Positions 1 to 15,000 of a stretch of DNA of 64,000 nucleotides are shown in pieces. Within the stretch, counting starts at the first letter, position 1; every line of letters begins with the position of its first letter. The position numbers were made by a program, and so were the translations under genes. This DNA is from Narthecium ossifragum. Its lineage: Eukaryota; Streptophyta; Magnoliopsida; Dioscoreales; Nartheciaceae. The DNA lies in NCBI GenBank assembly GCA_963920575.1, contig OY986968.1:77001-141000 (forward strand), read 5' to 3'. The notes beneath the pieces were generated by a model. That model had not been told where the DNA came from. It made no database searches and saw only the letters and a program-made list of their open reading frames with translations.

Positions 1-31
1 ACCTTTTTCATATCATTTTTTTTGTTTCACT

Positions 32-2557
32 CCGACCTTTTTACTTCTTATTTTTACCATTACTACATTCCCTAATGCCCTATATACCTATACGGATTTT
101 GTAGACGAAATATAGTAGATGAATTATTAACTATTTCACTTTTTACTCTCCAAATTTCACTTTTACCCTGCCTTTATTTACCTTTTTCATATCATTTTTT
201 TATTTTCACTCCGGCCTTTTTATTTCTAATTTTTTTAGCATTACTACATTTCCTAATGCCCTATATACCTATACGGATTTTGTAGACGAAATATAGTAGA
301 TGAACTATTAACTATTTCACTTGTTACTCTCCAAATTTCACTTTTTACCCTGCCTTTATTTACCTTTTTCATATCATTTTTTTTGTTTCACTCCGACCTT
401 TTTACTTCTTATTTTTACCATTACTACATTCCCTAATGCCCTATATACCTATACGGATTTTGTAGACGAAATACAGTAGATGAACTATTAACTATTTCAC
501 TTGTTACTCTCCAAATTTTACTTTTTACCCTGCCTTTATTTACCTTTTTCATATCATTTTTTTTGTTTCACTCCGACCTTTTTACTTCTTATTTTTACCA
601 TTACTACATTCCCTAATACCCTATATACCTATACGGATTTTGTAGACGAAATATAGTAGATTAACTATTAACTATTTCACTTTTTACTCTCCAAATTTCA
701 CTTTTACCCTGCCTTTATTTACCTTTTTCATATCATTTTTTTATTTTCACTCCGGCCTTTTTATTTCTTATTTTTTTACCATTACTACATTCCCTAATGC
801 CCTATATACCTATACGGATTATGTAGACGAAATATAGTAGATGAGCTATTAACTATTTAACTTGTTACTCTCCAAATTTCACTTTTTACCCTGCCTTTAT
901 TTACCTTTTTCATATCATTTTTTTTGTTTCACTCCGACCTTTTTACTTCTTATTTTTACCATTACTACATTCCCTAATGCCCTATATACCTATACGGATT
1001 TTGTAGACGAAATATAGTAGATTAACTATTAACTATTTCACTTTTTACTCTCCAAATTTCACTTTTACCCTGCCTTTATTTACCTTTTTCATATCATTTT
1101 TTTATTTTCACTCCGGCCTTTTTATTTCTTATTTTTTTACCATTACTACATTCCCTAATGCCCTATATACCTATACGGATTTTGTAGACGAAATATAGTA
1201 GATGAACTATTAACTATTTCACTTGTTACTCTCCAAATTTTACTTTTTTCCCTGCCTTTATTTACCTTTTTCATATCATTTTTTTTGTTTCACTCCGACC
1301 TTTTTACTTCTTATTTTTACCATTACTACATTCCCTAATGCCCTATATACCTATACGGATTTTGTAGACGAAATATAGTAGATGAATTATTAACTATTTC
1401 ACTTTTTACTCTCCAAATTTCACTTTTACCCTGCCTTTATTTACCTTTTTCATATCATTTTTTTATTTTCACTCCGGCCTTTTTATTTCTAATTTTTTTA
1501 GCATTACTACATTTCCTAATGCCCTATATACCTATACGGATTTTGTAGACGAAATATAGTAGATGAACTATTAACTATTTCACTTGTTACTCTCCAAATT
1601 TCACTTTTTACCCTGCCTTTATTTACCTTTTTCATATCATTTTTTTTGTTTCACTCCGACCTTTTTACTTCTTATTTTTACCATTACTACATTCCCTAAT
1701 GCCCTATATACCTATACGGATTTTGTAGACGAAATACATTAGATGAACTATTAACTATTTCACTTGTTACTCTCCAAATTTTACTTTTTACCCTGCCTTT
1801 ATTTACCTTTTTCATATCATTTTTTTTGTTTCACTCCGACCTTTTTACTTCTTATTTTTACCATTACTACATTCCCTAATACCCTATATACCTATACGGA
1901 TTTTGTAGACGAAATATAGTAGATTAACTATTAACTATTTCACTTTTTACTCTCCAAATTTCACTTTTACCCTGCCTTTATTTAACTTTTTCATATCATT
2001 TTTTTATTTTCACTCCGGCCTTTTTATTTCTTATTTTTTTACCATTACTACATTCCCTAATGCCCTATATACCTATACGGATTGTGTAGACGAAATATAG
2101 TAGATGAGCTATTAACTATTTAACTTGTTACTCTCCAAATTTCACTTTTTACCCTGCCTTTATTTACCTTTTTCATATCATTTTTTTTGTTTCACTCCGA
2201 CCTTTTTACTTCTTATTTTTACCATTACTACATTCCCTAATGCCCTATATACCTATACGGATTTTGTAGACGAAATATAGTAGATTAACTATTAACTATT
2301 TCACTTTTTACTCTCCAAATTTCACTTTTACCCTGCCTTTATTTACCTTTTTCATATCATTTTTTTATTTTCACTCCGGCCTTTTTATTTCTTATTTTTT
2401 TACCATTACTACATTCCCTAATGCCCTATATACCTATACGGATTTTGTAGACGAAATATAGTAGATGAACTATTAACTATTTCACTTGTTACTCTCCAAA
2501 TTTTACTTTTTTCCCTGCCTTTATTTACCTTTTTCATATCATTTTTTTTGTTTCACT
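32..2557. repeat. Two tandem copies of a 7-monomer higher-order unit (1,263 bp)
   Basis: The marker GATGAATTATT occurs at about 121, 1,384 and 2,647, a spacing of 1,263 bp, which is seven monomers. Within the unit the order of marker variants repeats: GATGAATT, then TTTTTTTAGCATT, then AATACA, then AATACCC, then GATGAGCT with TTTAAC, then GATTAAC, then TTTTTTCCC. I noticed only a handful of differences between the two copies, such as GGATTATG at 828 versus GGATTGTG at 2,089. A third copy begins at 2,558 but is enlarged by extra dimers. Confidence 0.85.
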
Positions 2558-5500
2558 CCGACCTTTTTACTTCTTATTTTTACCATTACTACATTCCCTA
2601 ATGCCCTATATACCTATACGGATTTTGTAGACGAAATATAGTAGATGAATTATTAACTATTTCACTTTTTACTCTCCAAATTTCACTTTTACCCTGCCTT
2701 TATTTACCTTTTTCATATCATTTTTTTATTTTCACTCCGGCCTTTTTATTTCTAATTTTTTTAGCATTACTACATTTCCTAATGCCCTATATACCTATAC
2801 GGATTTTGTAGACGAAATATAGTAGATGAACTATTAACTATTTCACTTGTTACTCTCCAAATTTCACTTTTTACCCTGCCTTTATTTACCTTTTTCATAT
2901 CATTTTTTTTGTTTCACTCCGACCTTTTTACTTCTTATTTTTACCATTACTACATTCCCTAATGCCCTATATACCTATACGGATTTTGTAGACGAAATAC
3001 AGTAGATGAACTATTAACTATTTCACTTGTTACTCTCCAAATTTTACTTTTTACCCTGCCTTTATTTACCTTTTTCATATCATTTTTTTTGTTTCACTCC
3101 GACCTTTTTACTTCTTATTTTTACCATTACTACATTTCCTAATACCCTATATACCTATACGGATTTTGTAGACGAAATATAGTAGATTAACTATTAACTA
3201 TTTCACTTTTTACTCTCCAAATTTCACTTTTACCCTGCCTTTATTTACCTTTTTCATATCATTTTTTTATTTTCACTCCGGCCTTTTTATTTCTTATTTT
3301 TTTACCATTACTACATTCCCTAATGCCCTATATACCTATACGGATTGTGTAGACGAAATATAGTAGATGAGCTATTAACTATTTAACTTGTTACTCTCCA
3401 AATTTCACTTTTTACCCTGCCTTTATTTACCTTTTTCATATCATTTTTTTTGTTTCACTCCGACCTTTTTACTTCTTATTTTTACCATTACTACATTCCC
3501 TAATGCCCTATATACCTATACGGATTTTGTAGACGAAATATAGTAGATTAACTATTAACTATTTCACTTTTTACTCTCCAAATTTCACTTTTACCCTGCC
3601 TTTATTTACCTTTTTCATATCATTTTTTTATTTTCACTCCGGCCTTTTTATTTCTTATTTTTTTACCATTACTACATTCCCTAATGCCCTATATACCTAT
3701 ACGGATTGTGTAGACGAAATATAGTAGATGAGCTATTAACTATTTAACTTGTTACTCTCCAAATTTCACTTTTTACCCTGCCTTTATTTACCTTTTTCAT
3801 ATCATTTTTTTTGTTTCACTCCGACCTTTTTACTTCTTATTTTTACCATTACTACATTCCCTAATGCCCTATATACCTATACGGATTTTGTAGACGAAAT
3901 ATAGTAGATTAACTATTAACTATTTCACTTTTTACTCTCCAAATTTCACTTTTACCCTGCCTTTATTTACCTTTTTCATATCATTTTTTTATTTTCACTC
4001 CGGCCTTTTTATTTCTTATTTTTTTACCATTACTACATTCCCTAATGCCCTATATACCTATACGGATTGTGTAGACGAAATATAGTAGATGAGCTATTAA
4101 CTATTTAACTTGTTACTCTCCAAATTTCACTTTTTACCCTGCCTTTATTTACCTTTTTCATATCATTTTTTTTGTTTCACTCCGACCTTTTTACTTCTTA
4201 TTTTTACCATTACTACATTCCCTAATGCCCTATATACCTATACGGATTTTGTAGACGAAATATAGTAGATTAACTATTAACTATTTCACTTTTTACTCTC
4301 CAAATTTCACTTTTACCCTGCCTTTATTTACCTTTTTCATATCATTTTTTTATTTTCACTCCGGCCTTTTTATTTCTTATTTTTTTACCATTACTACATT
4401 CCCTAATGCCCTATATACCTATACGGATTTTGTAGACGAAATATAGTAGATGAACTATTAACTATTTCACTTGTTACTCTCCAAATTTTACTTTTTTCCC
4501 TGCCTTTATTTACCTTTTTCATATCATTTTTTTTGTTTCACTCCGACCTTTTTACTTCTTATTTTTACCATTACTACATTCCCTAATGCCCTATATACCT
4601 ATACGGATTTTGTAGACGAAATATAGTAGATTAACTATTAACTATTTCACTTTTTACTCTCCAAATTTCACTTTTACCCTGCCTTTATTTACCTTTTTCA
4701 TATCATTTTTTTATTTTCACTCCGGCCTTTTTATTTCTTATTTTTTTACCATTACTACATTTCCTAATGCCCTATATACCTATACGGATTTTGTAGACGA
4801 AATATAGTAGATGAACTATTAATTATTTCACTTGTTACTCTCCAAATTTCACTTTTTACCCTGCCTTTATTTACCTTTTTCATATCATTTTTTTTGTTTC
4901 ACTCCGACCTTTTTACTTCTTATTTTTACCATTACTACATTCCCTAATGCCCTATATACCTATACGGATTTTGTAGACGAAATATAGTAGATGAATTATT
5001 AACTATTTCACTTTTTACTCTCCAAATTTCACTTTTACCCTGCCTTTATTTACCTTTTTCATATCATTTTTTTATTTTCACTCCGGCCTTTTTATTTCTA
5101 ATTTTTTTAGCATTACTACATTTCCTAATGCCCTATATACCTATACGGATTTTGTAGACGAAATATAGTAGATGAACTATTAACTATTTCACTTGTTACT
5201 CTCCAAATTTCACTTTTTACCCTGCCTTTATTTACCTTTTTCATATCATTTTTTTTGTTTCACTCCGACCTTTTTACTTCTTATTTTTACCATTACTACA
5301 TTCCCTAATGCCCTATATACCTATACGGATTTTGTAGACGAAATACAGTAGATGAACTATTAACTATTTCACTTGTTACTCTCCAAATTTTACTTTTTAC
5401 CCTGCCTTTATTTACCTTTTTCATATCATTTTTTTTGTTTCACTCCGACCTTTTTACTTCTTATTTTTACCATTACTACATTTCCTAATACCCTATATAC

Positions 5501-6890
5501 CTATACGGATTTTGTAGACGAAATATAGTAGATTAACTATTAACTATTTCACTTTTTACTCTCCAAATTTCACTTTTACCCTGCCTTTATTTACCTTTTT
5601 CATATCATTTTTTTATTTTCACTCCGGCCTTTTTATTTCTTATTTTTTTACCATTACTACATTCCCTAATGCCCTATATACCTATACGGATTGTGTAGAC
5701 GAAATATAGTAGATGAGCTATTAACTATTTAACTTGTTACTCTCCAAATTTCACTTTTTACCCTGCCTTTATTTACCTTTTTCATATCATTTTTTTTGTT
5801 TCACTCCGACCTTTTTACTTCTTATTTTTACCATTACTACATTCCCTAATGCCCTATATACCTATACGGATTTTGTAGACGAAATATAGTAGATTAACTA
5901 TTAACTATTTCACTTTTTACTCTCCAAATTTCACTTTTACCCTGCCTTTATTTACCTTTTTCATATCATTTTTTTATTTTCACTCCGGCCTTTTTATTTC
6001 TTATTTTTTTACCATTACTACATTCCCTAATGCCCTATATACCTATACGGATTGTGTAGACGAAATATAGTAGATGAGCTATTAACTATTTAACTTGTTA
6101 CTCTCCAAATTTCACTTTTTACCCTGCCTTTATTTACCTTTTTCATATCATTTTTTTTGTTTCACTCCGACCTTTTTACTTCTTATTTTTACCATTACTA
6201 CATTCCCTAATGCCCTATATACCTATACGGATTTTGTAGACGAAATATAGTAGATTAACTATTAACTATTTCACTTTTTACTCTCCAAATTTCACTTTTA
6301 CCCTGCCTTTATTTACCTTTTTCATATCATTTTTTTATTTTCACTCCGGCCTTTTTATTTCTTATTTTTTTACCATTACTACATTCCCTAATGCCCTATA
6401 TACCTATACGGATTGTGTAGACGAAATATAGTAGATGAGCTATTAACTATTTAACTTGTTACTCTCCAAATTTCACTTTTTACCCTGCCTTTATTTACCT
6501 TTTTCATATCATTTTTTTTGTTTCACTCCGACCTTTTTACTTCTTATTTTTACCATTACTACATTCCCTAATGCCCTATATACCTATACGGATTTTGTAG
6601 ACGAAATATAGTAGATTAACTATTAACTATTTCACTTTTTACTCTCCAAATTTCACTTTTACCCTGCCTTTATTTACCTTTTTCATATCATTTTTTTATT
6701 TTCACTCCGGCCTTTTTATTTCTTATTTTTTTACCATTACTACATTCCCTAATGCCCTATATACCTATACGGATTTTGTAGACGAAATATAGTAGATGAA
6801 CTATTAACTATTTCACTTGTTACTCTCCAAATTTTACTTTTTTCCCTGCCTTTATTTACCTTTTTCATATCATTTTTTTTGTTTCACTCC
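2558..6890. repeat. Duplicated 13-monomer block (about 2.35 kb)
   Basis: Markers in 2,647-4,900 recur in the same order about 2,345 bp later: GATGAATT at 2,647 and 4,992, and the dimer runs at 3,366 and 5,712. Both blocks share the private change ACATTTCCTAATACC (3,134 and 5,480), where copies elsewhere read ACATTCCCTAATACC. The second block is shorter (next marker at 6,978, 11 monomers). This supports a recent segmental duplication within the array. Confidence 0.7.
3366..4449. repeat. Run of 361-bp satellite dimers
   Basis: GATGAGCTATT occurs at 3,366, 3,727 and 4,088, spaced exactly 361 bp, so a two-monomer unit has been amplified inside the seven-monomer unit. The same dimer run appears at 5,712, 6,073 and 6,434, at 7,697 and 8,058, and at 9,863 and 10,224. 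A dimer nested in a larger unit indicates at least two rounds of unequal exchange at different unit lengths. Confidence 0.8.
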
Positions 6891-9800
6891 GACCTTTTTA
6901 CTTCTTATTTTTACCATTACTACATTCCCTAATGCCCTATATACCTATACGGATTTTGTAGACGAAATATAGTAGATGAATTATTAACTATTTCACTTTT
7001 TACTCTCCAAATTTCACTTTTACCCTGCCTTTATTTACCTTTTTCATATCATTTATTTATTTTCACTCCGGCCTTTTTATTTCTTATTTTTTTACCATTA
7101 CTACATTCCCTGATGCCCTATATACCTATACGGATTTTGTAGACGAAATATAGTAGATGAACTATTAACTATTTCACTTGTTACTCTCCAAATTTTACTT
7201 TTTTCCCTGCCTTTATTTACCTTTTTCATATCATTTTTTTTGTTTCACTCCGACCTTTTTACTTCTTATTTTTACCATTACTACATTCCCTAATGCCCTA
7301 TATACCTATACGGATTTTGTAGACGAAATACAGTAGATGAACTATTAACTATTTCACTTGTTACTCTCCAAATTTTACTTTTTACCCTGCCTTTATTTAC
7401 CTTTTTCATATCATTTTTTTTGTTTCACTCCGACCTTTTTACTTCTTATTTTTACCATTACTACATTCCCTAATACCCTATATACCTATACGGATTTTGT
7501 AGACGAAATATAGTAGATTAACTATTAACTATTTCACTTTTTACTCTCCAAATTTCACTTTTACCCTGCCTTTATTTACCTTTTTCATATCATTTTTTTA
7601 TTTTCACTCCGGCCTTTTTATTTCTTATTTTTTTACCATTACTACATTCCCTAATGCCCTATATACCTATACGGATTGTGTAGACGAAATATAGTAGATG
7701 AGCTATTAACTATTTAACTTGTTACTCTCCAAATTTCACTTTTTACCCTGCCTTTATTTACCTTTTTCATATCATTTTTTTTGTTTCACTCCGACCTTTT
7801 TACTTCTTATTTTTACCATTACTACATTCCCTAATGCCCTATATACCTATACGGATTTTGTAGACGAAATATAGTAGATTAACTATTAACTATTTCACTT
7901 TTTACTCTCCAAATTTCACTTTTACCCTGCCTTTATTTACCTTTTTCATATCATTTTTTTATTTTCACTCCGGCCTTTTTATTTCTTATTTTTTTACCAT
8001 TACTACATTCCCTAATGCCCTATATACCTATACGGATTGTGTAGACGAAATATAGTAGATGAGCTATTAACTATTTAACTTGTTACTCTCCAAATTTCAC
8101 TTTTTACCCTGCCTTTATTTACCTTTTTCATATCATTTTTTTTGTTTCACTCCGACCTTTTTACTTCTTATTTTTACCATTACTACATTCCCTAATGCCC
8201 TATATACCTATACGGATTTTGTAGACGAAATATAGTAGATTAACTATTAACTATTTCACTTTTTACTCTCCAAATTTCACTTTTACCCTGCCTTTATTTA
8301 CCTTTTTCATATCATTTTTTTATTTTCACTCCGGCCTTTTTATTTCTTATTTTTTTACCATTACTACATTCCCTAATGCCCTATATACCTATACGGATTT
8401 TGTAGACGAAATATAGTAGATGAACTATTAACTATTTCACTTGTTACTCTCCAAATTTTACTTTTTTCCCTGCCTTTATTTACCTTTTTCATATCATTTT
8501 TTTTGTTTCACTCCGACCTTTTTACTTCTTATTTTTACCATTACTACATTCCCTAATGCCCTATATACCTATACGGATTTTGTAGACGAAATATAGTAGA
8601 TTAACTATTAACTATTTCACTTTTTACTCTCCAAATTTCACTTTTAACCTGCCTTTATTTACCTTTTTCATATCATTTTTTTATTTTCACTCCGGCCTTT
8701 TTATTTCTTATTTTTTTAGCATTACTACATTTCCTAATGCCCTATATACCTATACGGATTTTGTAGACGAAATATAGTAGATGAACTATTAACTATTTCA
8801 CTTGTTACTCTCCAAATTTCACTTTTTACCCTGCCTTTATTTACCTTTTTCATATCATTTTTTTTGTTTCACTCCGACCTTTTTACTTCTTATTTTTACC
8901 ATTACTACATTCCCTAATGCCCTATATACCTATACGGATTTTGTAGACGAAATATAGTAGATGAAGTATTAACTATTTCACTTTTTACTCTCCAAATTTC
9001 ACTTTTACCCTGCCTTTATTTACCTTTTTCATATCATTTTTTTATTTTCACTCCGGCCTTTTTATTTCTAATTTTTTTAGCATTACTACATTTCCTAATG
9101 CCCTATATACCTATACGGATTTCGTAGACGAAATATAGTAGATGAACTATTAACTATTTCAGTTGTTACTCTCCAAATTTCACTTTTTACCCTGCCTTTA
9201 TTTACCTTTTTCATATCATTTTTTTTGTTTCACTCCGACCTTTTTACTTCTTATTTTTACCATTACTACATTCCCTAATGCCCTATATACCTATACGGAT
9301 TTTGTAGACGAAATATAGTAGATTAACTATTAACTATTTCACTTTTTACTCTCCAAATTTCACTTTTACCCTGCCTTTATTTACCTTTTTCATATCATTT
9401 TTTTATTTTCACTCCGGCCTTTTTATTTCTTATTTTTTTACCATTACTACATTCCCTAATGCCCTATATACCTATACGGATTTTGTAGACGAAATATAGT
9501 AGATGAACTATTAACTATTTCACTTGTTACTCTCCAAATTTTACTTTTTTCCCTGCCTTTATTTACCTTTTTCATATCATTTTTTTTGTTTCACTCCGAC
9601 CTTTTTACTTCTTATTTTTACCATTACTACATTCCCTAATGCCCTATATACCTATACGGATTTTGTAGACGAAATATAGTAGATTAACTATTAACTATTT
9701 CACTTTTTACTCTCCAAATTTCACTTTTACCCTGCCTTTATTTACCTTTTTCATATCATTTTTTTATTTTCACTCCGGCCTTTTTATTTCTTATTTTTTT

Positions 9801-12059
9801 ACCATTACTACATTCCCTAATGCCCTATATACCTATACGGATTGTGTAGACGAAATATAGTAGATGAGCTATTAACTATTTAACTTGTTACTCTCCAAAT
9901 TTCACTTTTTACCCTGCCTTTATTTACCTTTTTCATATCATTTTTTTTGTTTCACTCCGACCTTTTTACTTCTTATTTTTACCATTACTACATTCCCTAA
10001 TGCCCTATATACCTATACGGATTTTGTAGACGAAATATAGTAGATTAACTATTAACTATTTCACTTTTTACTCTCCAAATTTCACTTTTACCCTGCCTTT
10101 ATTTACCTTTTTCATATCATTTTTTTATTTTCACTCCGGCCTTTTTATTTCTTATTTTTTTACCATTACTACATTCCCTAATGCCCTATATACCTATACG
10201 GATTGTGTAGACGAAATATAGTAGATGAGCTATTAACTATTTAACTTGTTACTCTCCAAATTTCACTTTTTACCCTGCCTTTATTTACCTTTTTCATATC
10301 ATTTTTTTTGTTTCACTCCGACCTTTTTACTTCTTATTTTTACCATTACTACATTCCCTAATGCCCTATATACCTATACGGATTTTGTAGACGAAATATA
10401 GTAGATGAAGTATTAACTATTTCACTTTTTACTCTCCAAATTTCACTTTTACCCTGCCTTTATTTACCTTTTTCATATCATTTTTTTATTTTCACTCCGG
10501 CCTTTTTATTTCTAATTTTTTTAGCATTACTACATTTCCTAATGCCCTATATACCTATACGGATTTTGTAGACGAAATATAGTAGATGAACTATTAACTA
10601 TTTCACTTGTTACTCTCCAAATTTCACTTTTTACCCTGCCTTTATTTACCTTTTTCATATCATTTTTTTTGTTTCACTCCGACCTTTTTACTTCTTATTT
10701 TTACCATTACTACATTCCCTAATGCCCTATATACCTATACGGATTTTGTAGACGAAATACAGTAGATGAACTATTAACTATTTCACTTGTTACTCTCCAA
10801 ATTTTACTTTTTACCCTGCCTTTATTTACCTTTTTCATATCATTTTTTTTGTTTCACTCCGACCTTTTTACTTCTTATTTTTACCATTACTACATTCCCT
10901 AATACCCTATATACCTATACGGATTTTGTAGACGAAATATAGTAGATTAACTATTAACTATTTCACTTTTTACTCTCCAAATTTCACTTTTACCCTGCCT
11001 TTATTTACCTTTTTCATATCATTTTTTTATTTTCACTCCGGCCTTTTTATTTCTTATTTTTTTACCATTACTACATTCCCTAATGCCCTATATACCTATA
11101 CGGATTGTGTAGACGAAATATAGTAGATGAGCTATTAACTATTTAACTTGTTACTCTCCCAATTTCACTTTTTACCCTGCCTTTATTTACCTTTTTCATA
11201 TCATTTTTTTTGTTTCACTCCGACCTTTTTACTTCTTATTTTTACCATTACTACATTCCCTAATGCCCTATATACCTATACGGATTTTGTAGACGAAATA
11301 TAGTAGATGAATTATTAACTATTTCACTTTTTACTCTCCAAATTTCACTTTTACCCTGCCTTTATTTACCTTTTTCATATCATTTTTTTATTTTCACTCC
11401 GGCCTTTTTATTTCTAATTTTTTTAGCATTACTACATTTCCTAATGCCCTATATACCTATACGGATTTTGTAGACGAAATATAGTAGATGAACTATTAAC
11501 TATTTCAGTTGTTACTCTCCAAATTTCACTTTTTACCCTGCCTTTATTTACCTTTTTCATATCATTTTTTTTGTTTCACTCCGACCTTTTTACTTCTTAT
11601 TTTTACCATTACTACATTCCCTAATGCCCTATATACCTATACGGATTTTGTAGACGAAATATAGTAGATTAACTATTAACTATTTCACTTTTTACTCTCC
11701 AAATTTCACTTTTACCCTGCCTTTATTTACCTTTTTCATATCATTTTTTTATTTTCACTCCGGCCTTTTTATTTCTTATTTTTTTACCATTACTACATTC
11801 CCTAATGCCCTATATACCTATACGGATTTTGTAGACGAAATATAGTAGATGAACTATTAACTATTTCACTTGTTACTCTCCAAATTTTACTTTTTTCCCT
11901 GCCTTTATTTACCTTTTTCATATCATTTTTTTTGTTTCACTCCGACCTTTTTACTTCTTATTTTTACCATTACTACATTCCCTAATGCCCTATATACCTA
12001 TACGGATTTTGTAGACGAAATATAGTAGATTAACTATTAACTATTTCACTTTTTACTCT

Positions 12060-15000
12060 CCAAATTTCACTTTTTACCCTGCCTTTATTTACCTTTTTCA
12101 TATCATTTTTTTATTTTCACTCCGACCTTTTTACTTCTTATTTTTTTACCATTACTACATTCCCTAATGCCCAATATACCTATACGGATTTTGTAGACGA
12201 AATATAGAAGATTAACTATTCACTATTTCACTTTTTACTCTCCAAATTTCACTTTTTACCCTGCCTTTATTTACCTTTTTCATATTATTTTTTTATTTTC
12301 ACTCCGACCTTTTTACTTCATATTTTTACCATTACTTCATCCCCTAATGCCCTATATCCCTATACGGATTTTGTAGACGAAATATAGTAGATTAACTATT
12401 AACTATTTCACTTTTTACTCTCCAAATTTCAATTTTTACCCTGCCTTTATTTACCTTTTCCATATCATTTTTTTGTTTTTCCTCCGGCCTTTTTACTTGT
12501 TATTTTTTTTCCATTACTACATTCCCTAATGCCCTATATACCTATACGGATTTTGTAGACGGAATATAGTAGATTAACTATTAACTATTTCACTTTTTAC
12601 TCTCCAAATTTCACTTTTTACCCTGCCTTTATTTACCTTTTTCATATCATTTTCTTATTTTCACTCCGACCTTTTTACTTCTTATTTTTTTACCATTACT
12701 ACATTCCCTAATGCCCTATATACCTATATGGATTTGGTAGACGAAATATAGTAGATTAACTATTAACTATTTCACTTTTTACTCTCCAAATTTCACTTTT
12801 TACCCTGCCTTTATTTACCTTTTTCATATCATTTTTTTATTTTCACACCGTCCTTTTTACTTCTTATTTTTACCATTACTACATTCCCTAATGCCCTATA
12901 TACCTATACGGATTTCGTAGACGAAATATAGTAGATTAACTATTAACTATTTCACTTTTTACTCTCCAAATTTCACTTTTTACCCTGCCTTTATTTACCT
13001 TTTTCATATCATTTTTTTATTTTCACTCCGACCTTTTTACTTCTTATTTTTTTACCATTAGTACATTCCCTAATGCCCAATATACCTATACGGATTTTGT
13101 AGACGAAATATAGTAGATTAACTATTCACTATTTCACTTTTTACACTCCAAATTTCACTTTTTACCCTGCCTTTATTTACCTTTTTCATATCATTTTTTT
13201 ATTTTCACTCCGACCTTTTTACTTCTTATTTTTACCATTACTTCATTCCCTAATGCCCTATATCCCTATACGGATTTTGTAGACGAAATATAGTAGATTA
13301 ACTATTAACTATTTCACTTTTTACTCTCCAAATTTCAATTTTTACCCTGCCTTTATTTACCTTTTCCATATCATTTTTTTGTTTTTCCTCCGGCCTTTTT
13401 ACTTGTTATTTTTTTTCCATTACTACATTCCCTAATGCCCTATATACCTATACGGATTTTGTAGACGAAATATAGTAGATTAACTATTAACTATTTCACT
13501 TTTTACTCTCCAAATTTCACTTTTTACCCTGCCTTTATTTACCTTTTTCATATCATTTTTTTATTTTCACTCCGACCTTTTTACTTCTTATTTTTTTACC
13601 ATTACTACATTCCCTAATGCCCTATATACCTATATGGATTTGGTAAGCGAAATATAGTAGATTAACTATTAACTATTTCACTTTTTACTCTCCAAATTTC
13701 ACTTTTTACCCTGCCTTTATTTACCTTTTCCATATCATTTTTTTATTTTCACTCCGACCTTTTTACTTCTTATTTTTACCATTACTACATTCCCTAATGC
13801 CCTATATACCTATACGGATTTTGTACACGAAATATAGTAGATTAACAATTAACTATTTCATTTTTTACTCTCCAAATTTCAGTTTTTACCCTGCCTTTAT
13901 TTACCTTTTCCTTATCATTTTTTTGTTTTTCCTCCGGCCTTTTTACTTGTTATTTTTTTTCCATTACTACATTCCCTAATGCCCTATATACCCATACGGA
14001 TTTTGTAGACGAAATATAGTAGATTAACTATTAACTATTTCACTTTTTACTCTCCAAATTTCACTTTTTACCCTGCCTTTATTTACCTTTTTCATATCAT
14101 TTTTTTATTTTCACTCCGACCTTTTTACTTCTTATTTTTTTACCATTACTACATTCCCTAATGCCCAATATACCTATACGGATTTTGTAGACGAAATATA
14201 GTAGATTAGCTATTCACTATTTCACTTTTTACTCTCCAAATTTCACTTTTTACCCTGCCTTTATTTACCTTTTTCATATCATTTTTTTATTTTCACTCAG
14301 ACCTTTTTACTTCTTATTTTTACCATTACTTCATTCCCTAATGCCCTATATCCCTATACGGATTTTGTAGACGAAATATAGTAGATTAACTATTAACTAT
14401 TTCACTTTTTACTCTCCAAATTTCAATTTTTACCCTGCCTTTATTTACCTTTTCCATATCATTTTTTTGTTTTTCCTCCGGCCTTTTTACTTCTTATTTT
14501 TTTTCCATTACTACATTCCGTAATGCCCTATATACCTATACGGATTTTGTAGACGAAATATAGTAGATTAACTATTAACTATTTCACTTTTTACTCTCTA
14601 AATTTCACTTTTTACCCTGGCTTTATTTACCTTTTTCATATCATTTTTTTATTTTTACTCCGGCCTTTTTACTTCTTATTTTTACCATTACTACATTCCC
14701 TAATGCCCTATATACCTAGACGGATTTTGTAGACGAAATATAGTAGATTAACTATTCATTATTTCACTTTTTACTCTCCAAATTTCACTTTTTAGCCTGC
14801 CTTTTTTTACCTTTTCCATATCATTTTTTTGTTTTTCATCCGGCCTTTTGACTTCTTATTTTTACCATTATTACATTCCCTAATGCCCTATATATCTATA
14901 CGGATTTGGTTGACGAAATATAGTAGATTAACTATTAACTATTACACTTTTTACTCTCCAAATTTCACTTTTTACCCTGGCTTTATTTACCTTTTTCATA

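Larger units (their letters stand above)
1..12060. repeat. Satellite subfamily A, homogenised higher-order repeat array
   Basis: Tandem monomers of about 179-182 bp, measured between successive CCGACC/CCGGCC anchors (for example 32, 211, 393, 573, 752). Each monomer carries the box CCCTAATGCCCTATATACC followed by GTAGACGAAATATAGTAGAT, then a T- and C-rich stretch. Two kinds alternate: one with TTTTTTTTGTTTCACTCCGACC, the other with TTTTTTTATTTTCACTCCGGCC and ATTTTTTTACC. Monomers are arranged in higher-order units and copies of the same unit differ at only a few sites. No gene is present. The array continues beyond the left edge of the window. Probably centromeric or other constitutive heterochromatin; position is inferred only from array size and organisation. 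Confidence 0.95.
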
